Positions 1 through 7,249 of a stretch of 9,807 nt of DNA are shown in pieces (within the stretch, counting starts at the first letter, position 1; each line of letters starts with the position of its first letter). The notes beneath the pieces were generated by a model. That model was not told the DNA's origin, did no database searches, and was given only the letters and a program-made list of their open reading frames with translations. Source of the DNA: CAYTCZ01 sp964436315 (GTDB taxonomy: Bacteria > Actinomycetota > Thermoleophilia > Gaiellales > Gaiellaceae); the NCBI GenBank assembly GCA_964436315.1, contig CAYTCZ010000135.1, positions 1 to 9,807 on the forward strand, read 5' to 3'. The translations under genes and the position numbers were made by a program.

Positions 1-58
1 ATCGCCGGTGAATCCGCCCGGCAAGCCGCTCGACCTCGGCAACCCAGGCGTCCGTCAT
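1..58 (-). CDS. Partial gene, first 19 codons only
   Basis: An ATG at 58-56 overlaps the TGA stop of the preceding SDR gene (shared ATGA at 55-58) and opens a frame that stays open to the window edge. It encodes MTDAWVAEVERLAGRIHRR. The 4-bp overlap is the usual sign of translational coupling, and the frame follows directly in the operon, so I take it as a real gene start. There is no strong Shine-Dalgarno; only a GGGG run lies upstream. The opening (an amphipathic helix followed by AGRIHRR) is reminiscent of the N-terminus of fold-type II PLP enzymes of the threonine/serine dehydratase group, where a similar helix precedes an R-T-P motif. That resemblance is weak and from memory; nineteen residues cannot settle the family. 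Confidence 0.6.
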   Translation of the reverse strand, partial: MTDAWVAEVERLAGRIHRR

Positions 59-843
59 CGGCTTGGGAGCCCCATCCCCAAAGGCGCGCCGGCGATGGCA
101 TATCCACCGTCGACCACGAGCGTCTGGCCCGTCACGAAATCAGCCTTGTCGGTTACCAGCAGCAGCACGGCCCTGGCGACGTCCTCGGGCTCCGCGATGC
201 GACCCGCCGGCGTCCGTCCGGCGATCGCATCCTCGTCGACGAACCCCTCCTGGATCGCCTGTTCCACCATCGGAGTTCGCACCGGGCCCGGAAGAACGGC
301 GTTCACTCGCACGCCCCGATCAGCCCACTCGACAGCGAGGACTCGGGTGAGCCCCACAACGCCGCCTTTGCTCGCTCCGTAAGGCGCCCGACCCGCCATG
401 CCAACTTCGGGCCCCGTGATCGATGCAACGTTGACGATCACACCGCGCCTTGTGGCCAGCATCCGCTTACCGAACGCTTGACAACAGCGAAAGGCGCCTG
501 TGAGGTTGACGTTGATGATTGAGCTCCAGATTTCTTCGGATAAGTCCTCGGCTGCCTCGATCTGATTGATACCGGCGTTGTTGACGAGAATCGAGGGCTC
601 CCCCAGCCGCGTCACAACGTCGGCCACAGCCGCGTCGACTGACGATCGCGAACCGACGTCCAGCGCAAGGCCGATGTGCTCGGGTCCAATTTCCGCAGCC
701 TCGCTCTCGGCGGCGTTCCGGTCTCGACCCGCGACGACAACGCGCGCGCCGGCCTCGGCAAGCTCGCGTGCTATGGCATTTCCAATACCCCGCGTCGAAC
801 CGGTGACGACCGTAACCTCGCCATCGAGAACTCCGCGGCTCAC
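55..843 (-). CDS. SDR family NAD(P)-dependent oxidoreductase (third SDR of the operon)
   Basis: A 262-residue classical short-chain dehydrogenase/reductase with a Rossmann fold, expected to interconvert an alcohol and a ketone with NAD(P)(H) in the cytoplasm. Cofactor motif TGSTRGIG is at residues 14-21, NNAG at 88-91, the structural Asn at 113, catalytic Ser at 141 (VASITG) and Y155-x-x-x-K159 (YGASK). The C-terminal TGQTLVVDGGY is the standard end of this family. A basic Arg (GRDR) after beta-2 would be compatible with NADP but does not prove it. The start is GTG at 843, overlapping the TGA of the lactonase-like remnant by 4 bp; a modest GAGG lies 11 nt upstream. The stop overlaps the next ATG by 4 bp. 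The family is certain and the substrate unknown. Sitting beside a lactonase-type gene suggests a sugar or aldonate dehydrogenase, which is inference. Confidence 0.93.
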   Translation of the reverse strand: MSRGVLDGEVTVVTGSTRGIGNAIARELAEAGARVVVAGRDRNAAESEAAEIGPEHIGLALDVGSRSSVDAAVADVVTRLGEPSILVNNAGINQIEAAEDLSEEIWSSIINVNLTGAFRCCQAFGKRMLATRRGVIVNVASITGPEVGMAGRAPYGASKGGVVGLTRVLAVEWADRGVRVNAVLPGPVRTPMVEQAIQEGFVDEDAIAGRTPAGRIAEPEDVARAVLLLVTDKADFVTGQTLVVDGGYAIAGAPLGMGLPSR

Positions 844-1250
844 CGTGCCAACGTCCTCAGGTGCGGCACAGGATTCGCGCGCGTATGCGTGCGTAGCCGG
901 AGGAGTCGACGCGATGCGCAGATGAAGAGCGAACGGAGATCGTCTCCGCCCCAGGTGAGGAATCCATCCTGCGTCTGCCCCTCCTCGCCCTCAACGACGA
1001 AGATTTCGCCGCCCGAGAGTGTCCCATCGTCAGCGCCATGGTTCGTTTCCTCGGCGACAACGCTAATCCCATCGCCGGCATCCCAACGCCGGCGGACATC
1101 GTGCCCCAGATCGCTGAACAGAAGAAAACTCTGCTGCGGATTCCAGACCGGACCTTCGAGGAAAGCAAATCCCTCGCCGAGCACTTCGAGTTCGGCTCCC
1201 GGATCGATGAGCTCGGCGAACCGCTCGGAACGTTCCTCGATCGCCGACAC
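840..1250 (-). pseudogene. SMP-30/gluconolactonase-like gene with a large internal deletion (probable remnant)
   Basis: This 136-residue frame joins two ends of a sugar lactonase. Residues 1-70 look like the SMP-30/gluconolactonase/LRE N-terminus: FLEGPVW at 30-36 holds the metal-ligand Glu (E32), followed by LLFSD at 43-47 and a strand with RRRWD. From about residue 97, LTWGGDDLRSLFICAS resembles the family's last propeller blade, followed by a short basic tail. Intact members are usually about 270-300 residues, so roughly half the beta-propeller is missing, including the regions that supply the other metal ligands (Asn and Asp). The junction lies somewhere in residues 71-97, and the frame is kept across it. 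The start is a GTG at 1250, 33 nt after the previous stop with only a GGGGG run upstream; the stop overlaps the next gene's GTG by 4 bp. It is unlikely to be a working lactonase. It may survive because it keeps translation coupled to the next SDR. An assembly error is possible. Confidence 0.68.
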
Positions 1251-1283
1251 GTCAGAACCCCCGCGAGGTAACGGGCATGCAGC

Positions 1284-2045
1284 TCAATGCATCGCCCACC
1301 CGCCGTCGATCTCGATCGTCTGTCCCGTAATGAACGAGGACGCATCGCTGGCGAGGAAGACGGCGAGGTTGCCGATGTCCTCGGGCGTTCCGCGGCGCTT
1401 CAGGCTCTGCTGGTCGAGGATCCACTGGTTGTATTCCTCCGGGTTCGGGTGGATCTTCTCGGCGTCGGTGGGGAAGGCTCCAGGCGAGATGGCGTTGACC
1501 GTGACCCCTTCAGGGCCGATCTCGCGCGCGAGCGCGCGCGTGAATCCGATGATGCCGCCCTTGCTGGAGACGTAGTCGAGGAGCATCGGAAACCCGACGA
1601 AGAACGTGACCGACGTCATGTTGATGATCCGACCGTGACCTCGTTCCCTGAGGGAGTCGAAGGCCGCCCTGGCACAGAGGAAGTAGCCCTTCAGGTTCGT
1701 GGCGAGAACGGCGTCCCACTCCTGCTCGGTGATCTCGGTCCACTCGCGTCGGGGATAGATCGCGGCGTTGTTGACGAGCACATCTACGCCGCCAAGCTCC
1801 CGGGTCACCGTCTCGACCATGCGATCCACCGATTCCTTGTCGGAGACGTCACACTGGATCGAAAGGGCAGTTCCTCCGCCATCCCTGATGGCGGCGGCGA
1901 CTTCCTCGATCGGACCGAGAGTACGGCCGGCCACGGCCACGGAGGCGCCCGAATTCGCGTAGGCCCGGCAGATATCGGCGCCCAGACCACCCCCGCCGCC
2001 GGTGACGACGGCGGTTCGATCATCGAGCCGAAACGCGTCAGTCAA
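1284..2045 (-). CDS. SDR family NAD(P)-dependent oxidoreductase (second SDR of the operon)
   Basis: A 253-residue classical SDR. The glycine-rich cofactor motif is TGGGGGLG at residues 15-22, the adenine-contacting Asp is at 66 (CDV), NNAA is at 92-95, Asn at 117, Ser at 145, and Y158-x-x-x-K162 (YVSSK). It ends in ITGQTIEIDGGWAMH, the typical C-terminus of this family. It should oxidise or reduce a hydroxyl/keto group on a small polyol or sugar acid. The best start is TTG at 2045, because no ATG or GTG lies close in frame. It overlaps the TGA of the upstream Gfo/Idh/MocA gene (TTGA) and has GAGGTGA just upstream, giving M-T-D-A-F-R as the N-terminus. The length and motifs resemble gluconate 5-dehydrogenase-like and 2-dehydro-3-deoxygluconate dehydrogenase-like SDRs, but these cannot be told apart by eye. 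Confidence 0.93.
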   Translation of the reverse strand: MTDAFRLDDRTAVVTGGGGGLGADICRAYANSGASVAVAGRTLGPIEEVAAAIRDGGGTALSIQCDVSDKESVDRMVETVTRELGGVDVLVNNAAIYPRREWTEITEQEWDAVLATNLKGYFLCARAAFDSLRERGHGRIINMTSVTFFVGFPMLLDYVSSKGGIIGFTRALAREIGPEGVTVNAISPGAFPTDAEKIHPNPEEYNQWILDQQSLKRRGTPEDIGNLAVFLASDASSFITGQTIEIDGGWAMH

Positions 2046-3130
2046 GAGCTCACCTCTGCGGGCATCGTCTCGGCCAGCTCGACAGCTCGCCCCTCCTCGA
2101 CGGAGCGGTACGCGGCCTCGACGAGGGCCATGGTGCCCAGCGTAGTCCGACCCGAGATCTCCGGCTCCGCGTCGTCCTGGATCGCGCGCATGAGCTGACC
2201 CATCGTCCCCTTGAAGGCCTGAGGGAACCAGCGCTCCTCCCACCGAGGCTGCTCCCACGCGCCGTCCATCGCGCGCGTCGTCCAGTCGATCGTGCTCGGG
2301 CTGCCCTCCGGGTAGTCAGGCCATCCGATCGTGCCCTTCGCGACTCCCTCGGTGCCTTCGACCCGCCAGTCGATCCGGTGATCGACCCACGTGAAGCAGT
2401 TGTCGAGCCCGATCGCCCGCAGGCCATTGTCGTACTCGAGAATGTAGAACGCCATCCCGTCCAAGTGCTCAAAGTCGTGGCTCGGGTCATTCCGTACCGA
2501 GACGAGAATCCGCTTCGGATCGCCGAACAGGTAGCGAAACGCATCGAGGTGGTGAATCGACATGTTGAGAAGCGCGATCCGCCCGTAGGGCTTGACGAAG
2601 TCCTGCCAGTGGGGCCGCGCGTTCATGACGATCTCGGCAACGACGGTCTCGCCTAGTTCTCCGCGGTCGAGGAGCGTCTTCAGCGCCCGCATCGAGTGGT
2701 CGTATCGCATGTTGTGATTGACGCCGAGCTTCTTCCCCGCTTCCTCGCACACCTGCACCATCTCGACTGCCTCCTCGAGCGTGAAGGCGACGGGCTTCTG
2801 AGCAAGGATCCCTTTGACGTGGGGGCGCTCCACCGCCTCCTTCACGATCCCAAGCTGCTGATCGGGCGGGAACGCGATATCGACGATCTCGACCTCTGGA
2901 TCATCGAGGAGCTCCTGCCACGTGTCGTAGACCTTCCCAATCCCCCACTGCTCAGCCGCGGTTTTAGCGTTGGCGGGCGTCCGAGAGGCGATTGCGACCG
3001 TGTTGAAACCAGCCTCCTCGTACGAGGCGAGATGGACGTCGCGCATGATGAAGCCGGCACCGATCGCGCCGATCTTGTAGTCGGTCTTCGGCGGCAGGTC
3101 GGGCAGGTAGTTCAGGTCGATCTCAGCCAT
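2042..3130 (-). CDS. Gfo/Idh/MocA family oxidoreductase (second, 362 aa)
   Basis: An NAD(P)-dependent sugar or cyclitol oxidoreductase of the glucose-fructose oxidoreductase/inositol dehydrogenase family. The N-terminal Rossmann domain (about residues 17-135) has GAIGAGFIM at 21-29. The usual E-K-P active-site motif is here Q111-K112-P113, so the Glu is replaced by Gln while the key Lys remains. The C-terminal alpha/beta domain carries the H193-x-x-D196 catalytic motif in SIHHLD. The start is ATG at 3130 with GGGAGG upstream, 10 nt after the stop of the TIM barrel gene; the longer open frame to the right is only noise overlapping that gene. The stop is shared with the TTG start of the SDR (4-bp overlap). 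Pairing with a TIM barrel isomerase parallels known systems where such enzymes oxidise or reduce C3 of a sugar. A role as the reductase that closes such a route (LgdC-like) is a guess. Confidence 0.92.
   Translation of the reverse strand: MAEIDLNYLPDLPPKTDYKIGAIGAGFIMRDVHLASYEEAGFNTVAIASRTPANAKTAAEQWGIGKVYDTWQELLDDPEVEIVDIAFPPDQQLGIVKEAVERPHVKGILAQKPVAFTLEEAVEMVQVCEEAGKKLGVNHNMRYDHSMRALKTLLDRGELGETVVAEIVMNARPHWQDFVKPYGRIALLNMSIHHLDAFRYLFGDPKRILVSVRNDPSHDFEHLDGMAFYILEYDNGLRAIGLDNCFTWVDHRIDWRVEGTEGVAKGTIGWPDYPEGSPSTIDWTTRAMDGAWEQPRWEERWFPQAFKGTMGQLMRAIQDDAEPEISGRTTLGTMALVEAAYRSVEEGRAVELAETMPAEVSS
2050..2056 (-). promoter_or_regulatory. Ribosome binding site supporting a TTG start
   Basis: The minus strand reads GAGGTGA inside the last codons of the Gfo/Idh/MocA gene. 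Its GAGG core lies 7 nt before TTG at 2045. It supports this non-ATG start for the second SDR, which would otherwise have no start codon near its first beta-strand. Confidence 0.65.
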
Positions 3131-3140
3131 CGAGCCTCCC

Positions 3141-3971
3141 TTACCCTCGGACGCCGATCTCTCGCATGATCGCCGCTGTTCCCTCGTAGGCCTCCGCCGC
3201 CCATTCGACGATCTTGTCCGGATCCGGCGAGTACTCGAGCTCGATCGAGACCGTTCCCTCGTAGCCGGTATCGACGATCGCCTGCAGGTACTCCTTGATC
3301 GGCGTGACGCCTCGGCCTGCGGGCAGGTCGCCGTGGACTCTCCCGTCGCAATCCGACAGATGGATGTGGCCGATGAGCCCCGTGAGCTTCGCAACATCGT
3401 CAAATGAGGCATGTGAGAGGTGGAGGTGAGAAATGTCGGCGTTCGCGCGCACCGCGGGGTGGTCGATCTCCTCGACAAACCGGACGAGTTCGTCGATGTC
3501 CTTGAGCAGCGCCTGCGAGAACGGCTCGAGCTCAAGCACGACCTCTAGGCCCTTCGACGCCGCGTACTCACCGGCGTTCTTGACCGCTTCTTTGGCCATG
3601 TCCCAAATGGCCTCGTTCGGGAAGACCTCACCATCCCAGTAGTACTCCCCGACGACGAGGAGAACGTTCCGCGCACCGAGGTATTCGCCCTGGTCGACGT
3701 ACGCCTTGATCCGGTCGAGCGTAAAACGCTGGACCGAAGGGTTGAAGTCGACGAGGCCAAACGCGACACAGACCACCGAGCGAATCGGTAGCCCGACTTC
3801 CTCCGCGGTCTTCTTGATCTCTTCGCGCTCGGCATCAGTGAGATCGAGTGGATCCTCGAAGACGTCGTAGGTGTCGAACCCGATCTCCTTCGCCTTTCGA
3901 ATGCCCTCGAGGCGGTCGACTTTCGTCCCGAGCCAGGTCGAACTGATCATCCCGAGTTCAAGTCCTGCCAT
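3141..3971 (-). CDS. Sugar phosphate isomerase/epimerase-like TIM barrel protein (276 aa)
   Basis: A xylose-isomerase-like TIM barrel (AP endonuclease 2 superfamily) that would bind a divalent metal and isomerise, epimerise or dehydrate a keto-sugar or cyclitol. The expected metal ligands sit at the ends of successive strands: E147 in VVLELEP, D179 with H182 in NADISHLH, H204 in GHIHLSD, and E244 or E246 in SIELEY. The start chosen is ATG at 3971 (MAGLELGMIS), because AAGGAGGA lies directly upstream with about 5 nt spacing; an in-frame start 15 codons earlier would overlap the MBL gene and lacks such a site. Ten nucleotides separate its stop from the following Gfo/Idh/MocA gene, so the two are surely co-expressed. 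Length is typical of the short members (inosose dehydratase and hydroxypyruvate-isomerase-like). The substrate cannot be assigned. Confidence 0.92.
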   Translation of the reverse strand: MAGLELGMISSTWLGTKVDRLEGIRKAKEIGFDTYDVFEDPLDLTDAEREEIKKTAEEVGLPIRSVVCVAFGLVDFNPSVQRFTLDRIKAYVDQGEYLGARNVLLVVGEYYWDGEVFPNEAIWDMAKEAVKNAGEYAASKGLEVVLELEPFSQALLKDIDELVRFVEEIDHPAVRANADISHLHLSHASFDDVAKLTGLIGHIHLSDCDGRVHGDLPAGRGVTPIKEYLQAIVDTGYEGTVSIELEYSPDPDKIVEWAAEAYEGTAAIMREIGVRG

Positions 3972-3997
3972 TCCGTCCTCCTTTTTTCGTTTGGCTT

Positions 3998-4963
3998 CTA
4001 ATCCACAGCCTTCCACGTCAGTCCGTCAGGAGATTCCTCAGCGCGGCCGGCCGCGACGAGCTCGCGCAGATGTGCCCGCAGTGGTCCGGCGAGTTCGTTC
4101 GGCATCGAGGTGAACGGCCCGAGCACGGCATCGGCCTTCTCGAGGGCCAGCGCGAGGGTTACCTCTCTCTCCTCGACGAGGATCTCTGCCACCGCAGCGC
4201 GTGTGCGCTCGACGAACGCGAGCGTGTCGAGAAGGAACGTCCGAACCGCATCGCCTTCGATGATCTCGTAGTGGGCTGTGAGCAGCCGGGCCGGGTCAAG
4301 CGCGAGCAAGAGTCGCGCAGAGCCCTCGTAGCCGGGAATGTCGAAGTACGGCGGAGGGTGAATGACGTTCCCCTCGGTATCGAGTAGCCCATTCGCCATC
4401 ACGCCGTCCTGGATGATCGCGGTGCGCGAACTCGGCTCCCAGAGGCCGACGTGACCCGGACTGTGTCCCGGGATGTGAAGCACCTGGACCGTCAGCTCCG
4501 GTCCGAGCCTGAAGGCCTCGCCGCCGCGAAGATGGAGCTCGACCGGGACATCTGGGCCCATCGCGTCCCGCAGCCAGGCAGCGACATCCGGCGGATAGCC
4601 GATGCCGTGTGCCGCGTACCAGCCATAGCGCTCGCGCATGATGCGATCGCGATCCTCAATCCACGGAACATCGGCGGCGTGCGCGCACAGGACGGCGCCA
4701 GGGCAGGCCGTCCGAAGTACGTCGCTGCCGCCGAAGTGGTCGACGTCCGCGTGGGTGAGCAGAAGGAAGTCGAGCGTGCGTGGATCGAACCCGGCCGAGT
4801 CGAAGTACGGCAAAATGACGTCGTCCGGCGTCTCGGTGACTCCTGAGTCGACGAGCAGCGAGCGCTCTGCCTTCACGAGGTATTGAGAGAAGGGCCGCGG
4901 ACCGAGAATGCTCTCGATCCGGGTAATCCCCGGCGCAATTTCTATGCCCTTCCAGTCGGCCAA
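3998..4963 (-). CDS. MBL-fold metallohydrolase (lactonase/glyoxalase II-like)
   Basis: A 321-residue metallo-beta-lactamase-fold hydrolase with a full set of metal-binding motifs: T-H71-A-D73-V-D75-H76-F-G-G, H167 in IPGHSPGH, D186 in IIQDG, and H231 in TAHYE. This layout supports a binuclear zinc or iron site that hydrolyses an ester, thioester or lactone in the cytoplasm. The last 40 or so residues (PLRAHLRELVAAGR...) resemble the small winged-helix tail of many family members. The start is unusual: no ATG or GTG is available, and the frame begins at TTG (4963), 5 nt after the ALDH stop with no clear Shine-Dalgarno, so translation probably depends on ribosomes finishing ALDH. Placed after ALDH in a sugar operon, a lactonase role is attractive, and it may do the job the damaged SMP-30 gene no longer can. 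That is inference; thioester hydrolysis is an equal alternative. Confidence 0.9.
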   Translation of the reverse strand: MADWKGIEIAPGITRIESILGPRPFSQYLVKAERSLLVDSGVTETPDDVILPYFDSAGFDPRTLDFLLLTHADVDHFGGSDVLRTACPGAVLCAHAADVPWIEDRDRIMRERYGWYAAHGIGYPPDVAAWLRDAMGPDVPVELHLRGGEAFRLGPELTVQVLHIPGHSPGHVGLWEPSSRTAIIQDGVMANGLLDTEGNVIHPPPYFDIPGYEGSARLLLALDPARLLTAHYEIIEGDAVRTFLLDTLAFVERTRAAVAEILVEEREVTLALALEKADAVLGPFTSMPNELAGPLRAHLRELVAAGRAEESPDGLTWKAVD

Positions 4964-4968
4964 GTGCG

Positions 4969-6426
4969 TTACGAGTAGTCGAGGAAGACGGTCTTCGTCT
5001 GGGTGAAGAACTCGACCGCAGATCCCAGCTCTTTGGGGCCGAAGCCCGACTGCTTCAGCCCGCCGAACGGCAGGTGTGACTCCGCCCCGATCGGCGGCTT
5101 GTTGATGTGAACGACGCCGGTGTCGGTCTCCTGCATGAAGCGGATTGTCTTGTTGAGATCGCGCGTGTAGATCGACGAGGACAGGCCATAGCGGGTCGAC
5201 ACGGCCAGGTCGAGTGCGGCATCGAAGTCCCGAACCTCCATCACGGGGAGCACGGGTCCGAACACCTCCTCGCTCGCGATCGTCATCTCAGGCTGCACCT
5301 TCGCGAGCAGCGTCGGTTCGAGGAAGAACCCGTCGCTAAGACCATCGCCGGCACGCTTGCCTCCCTCGAGGACTTCCGCGCCCTCGGTGCGAGCTTGATC
5401 GATGTGGCCGAGCACCTCGTTCAACGACAGCTCGTCAACCATCGGGCCGACGTCGATCCCCTCCTGATCACCCGGTCCGATGCGGACTTCGCGCGTCGCG
5501 GCCTGCAACCGTCGGGTCAGATCGCCGGCGACGGACTCGACGGCGATGATGCGGCGCGGCGCAGTGCAGCGCTGCCCCGTCGTCCCATAGCCGGCAAGGA
5601 CTGCTCCCTGCGTAGCCCGGTCGAGATCGGCGTCGTCGAGCACGATGACAGCGTTGTGACCGCCCATCTCCGCTTGCACCTTCTTACCCTGAGCGGCCGC
5701 CTTGACGTTGATGGCCATCCCGACGGCGGTCGAGCCCGTAAACGAGATGGCCTTGACACGTTCGTCTGAAACGATCGCATCCCCGACCCCGCTTCCGGAT
5801 CCGAACACGAGATTCACAACGCCGTCCGGAGCTCCGGCCTCCGTCAGTGCTTCGATGAGTGCGGCACCGCAGAGCGGCGTTAGCTGGGCCGGCTTGAAGA
5901 CCACGGTATTCCCGCAGACGAGCGCCGCGCCGAGCTTCCAGCTCGGAATGTTGATCGGGAAGTTCCAAGGCGTGATCGCCCCGACGACGCCGAGTGGTTC
6001 TCGAAGCGTCAGCGCCATCATCTGATCGCTCTCCGTCGGTGCAGTGATCCCCTGAATCGATCCGCCCTGGAAGCCAATCCAGCTCCAGTAGTGGACCGCT
6101 CTTGGCACTTCGCCACTCGCCTCCGCCAGCGTCTTCCCCTGCTCGCGGGTAATCAGGTGCGCAAGTTCCTCCTGACGATCTTCCAGGATCCGCGCCGCCC
6201 GCACGAGGATCTCTCCCCGGCGAACTGGCGACATCGCACGCCACGCCGGAAAGGCTTCGTGGGCTGCCGTGATCGCTCGGTCAACATCGTCGGGCGACGA
6301 CATGGGCACCTTGGCGAGCACGTCGCTCGGGTCGGCGGGGTTTACGTCGTCGAGAGCATCGTCTGTCGATGCCGGAACCCACTTTCCGCCGATGAAGTTG
6401 TCGAGCGTCTTCGTGGCCACGCTCAT
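4969..6426 (-). CDS. NAD(P)+-dependent aldehyde dehydrogenase
   Basis: A full-length 485-residue member of the aldehyde dehydrogenase superfamily, which oxidises an aldehyde to a carboxylate. The active-site Asn is at 155 (TPWNFP), the cofactor-binding Lys at 178 (FKPA), the FTGSTAVG loop at 229-236, general-base Glu at 253 (AEMGG), and nucleophile Cys at 287 (GQRCTA). The EEVFGPV motif at 386-392 and PFGGLKQSGFG near 453-463 complete the fold. The start is ATG at 6426, with AAGGAG about 10 nt upstream. The GQRCTA motif and the PIGAESHLPFGG end recall alpha-ketoglutaric semialdehyde and succinate-semialdehyde dehydrogenases, which would suit a pathway ending in 2-oxoglutarate or a similar acid, but glycolaldehyde or lactaldehyde oxidation is also possible. 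The MBL gene follows after only 5 nt. Confidence 0.95.
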   Translation of the reverse strand: MSVATKTLDNFIGGKWVPASTDDALDDVNPADPSDVLAKVPMSSPDDVDRAITAAHEAFPAWRAMSPVRRGEILVRAARILEDRQEELAHLITREQGKTLAEASGEVPRAVHYWSWIGFQGGSIQGITAPTESDQMMALTLREPLGVVGAITPWNFPINIPSWKLGAALVCGNTVVFKPAQLTPLCGAALIEALTEAGAPDGVVNLVFGSGSGVGDAIVSDERVKAISFTGSTAVGMAINVKAAAQGKKVQAEMGGHNAVIVLDDADLDRATQGAVLAGYGTTGQRCTAPRRIIAVESVAGDLTRRLQAATREVRIGPGDQEGIDVGPMVDELSLNEVLGHIDQARTEGAEVLEGGKRAGDGLSDGFFLEPTLLAKVQPEMTIASEEVFGPVLPVMEVRDFDAALDLAVSTRYGLSSSIYTRDLNKTIRFMQETDTGVVHINKPPIGAESHLPFGGLKQSGFGPKELGSAVEFFTQTKTVFLDYS

Positions 6427-6472
6427 CTGGGCGCTTCTCCTTCCTTTGTCTTCTACCTCTGCTCGAATGGGC

Positions 6473-7249
6473 TCACGTCCGCGCGTGGCCGACGTTGCCG
6501 TTCAGAACGATCCCACCGTCGACCACAAGTTCATGGCCGTTGATGTATCGGGCAGCATCCGTCGCGAGAAACACGATCGCGTCGGAGACCTCCTCTGGTG
6601 ACGCGATGTATCCGAGTGGGATCCGCTCGTTGTAATTTCGCCGGACCTCCGGTGTGTAGGCCGTCTGGTTCAGCGGCGTGTCTGTCGCACCGGGCGACAG
6701 CGCGTTGACGGTGATCCCGTGCGGACCAAGCTCGACCGCCAGCGTCTTCGTGAGCCCGAGAATCCCACCCTTCGCCGTGACGTACGCCGAGAGCTCGGCA
6801 ATGGGCTGGATATCGACGACCGACGTGATGTTGATGATCCGCCCTGAGCCCTGCTCGAGCATCTGTCTGGCGGCAGCTCGACAGCCGTAGTAGTAGCCGT
6901 GGAGATTGGCCGCGAGCAGGCCGTGCCAGTCGTCGTCGGTCATCTCCATGAACGGCTTCACCATGAGCCTCGCCGCGTTGTTGATCCAGACGTCGATCCC
7001 TCCCCAGGCGTCGATTACGGCCTTGGCAAACTCCTCGACATGGTCCGGATCTCCCGTGTCTCCTTGAAGCACGATTGCCTCGCGGTCATGTTGACGGATC
7101 CCCGCCGCGGTCTTCTCCGCCTCCTCGGTCGCGCGTCGGTAGTTGAACGCGACGTTGGCGCCGGCGGCGGCGAGACCGATCGCCGCCGCCTGGCCGATTC
7201 CCTGCGAGGCGCCGGTGATGACGACACGTCTGTCGGTGAGATCGAACAT
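6473..7249 (-). CDS. SDR family NAD(P)-dependent oxidoreductase (first SDR of the operon)
   Basis: A 258-residue classical SDR. TGASQGIG is at residues 12-19, NNAA at 90-93, Asn at 115, Ser at 143 (ITSVV), and Y156-x-x-x-K160 (YVTAK); VDGGI near the C-terminus is the family's usual ending. NYRR after beta-2 places basic residues where NADP's phosphate would bind, as in many glucose 1-dehydrogenase-like and 3-oxoacyl-ACP reductase-like SDRs. The ATG at 7249 shares its A with the stop of the Gfo/Idh/MocA gene (TGATG) and lacks its own Shine-Dalgarno, so translation is coupled. Forty-six nucleotides then lead to the ALDH gene. In context it probably oxidises a sugar, or reduces a keto-sugar made by the neighbouring dehydrogenase. 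The family is certain, the substrate not. Confidence 0.94.
   Translation of the reverse strand: MFDLTDRRVVITGASQGIGQAAAIGLAAAGANVAFNYRRATEEAEKTAAGIRQHDREAIVLQGDTGDPDHVEEFAKAVIDAWGGIDVWINNAARLMVKPFMEMTDDDWHGLLAANLHGYYYGCRAAARQMLEQGSGRIINITSVVDIQPIAELSAYVTAKGGILGLTKTLAVELGPHGITVNALSPGATDTPLNQTAYTPEVRRNYNERIPLGYIASPEEVSDAIVFLATDAARYINGHELVVDGGIVLNGNVGHART

Noticed and set aside
1521..1540. A CG-alternating stretch (CTCGCGCGCGAG and following) that could form Z-DNA or a hairpin.
   Set aside because: It lies in the SDR reading frame and encodes the ordinary ALAREIG helix; codon choice explains it.
676..1575. A 299-codon plus-strand frame across the SDR, lactonase remnant and second SDR.
   Set aside because: It crosses three minus-strand genes, is Ser/Pro/Arg-rich with no domain, and has no ribosome binding site worth noting.
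1287..2198. A 303-codon open frame on the plus strand opposite the second SDR.
   Set aside because: It is antisense to a gene with full SDR motifs, and its product is Arg/Asp/Gly-rich with no recognisable domain, as expected from GC-rich codon bias.
3131..3535. A 135-codon upstream extension of the second Gfo/Idh/MocA frame.
   Set aside because: The extension is Ser/Arg-rich noise overlapping the TIM barrel gene; GGGAGG before ATG 3130 and the family alignment place the start there.
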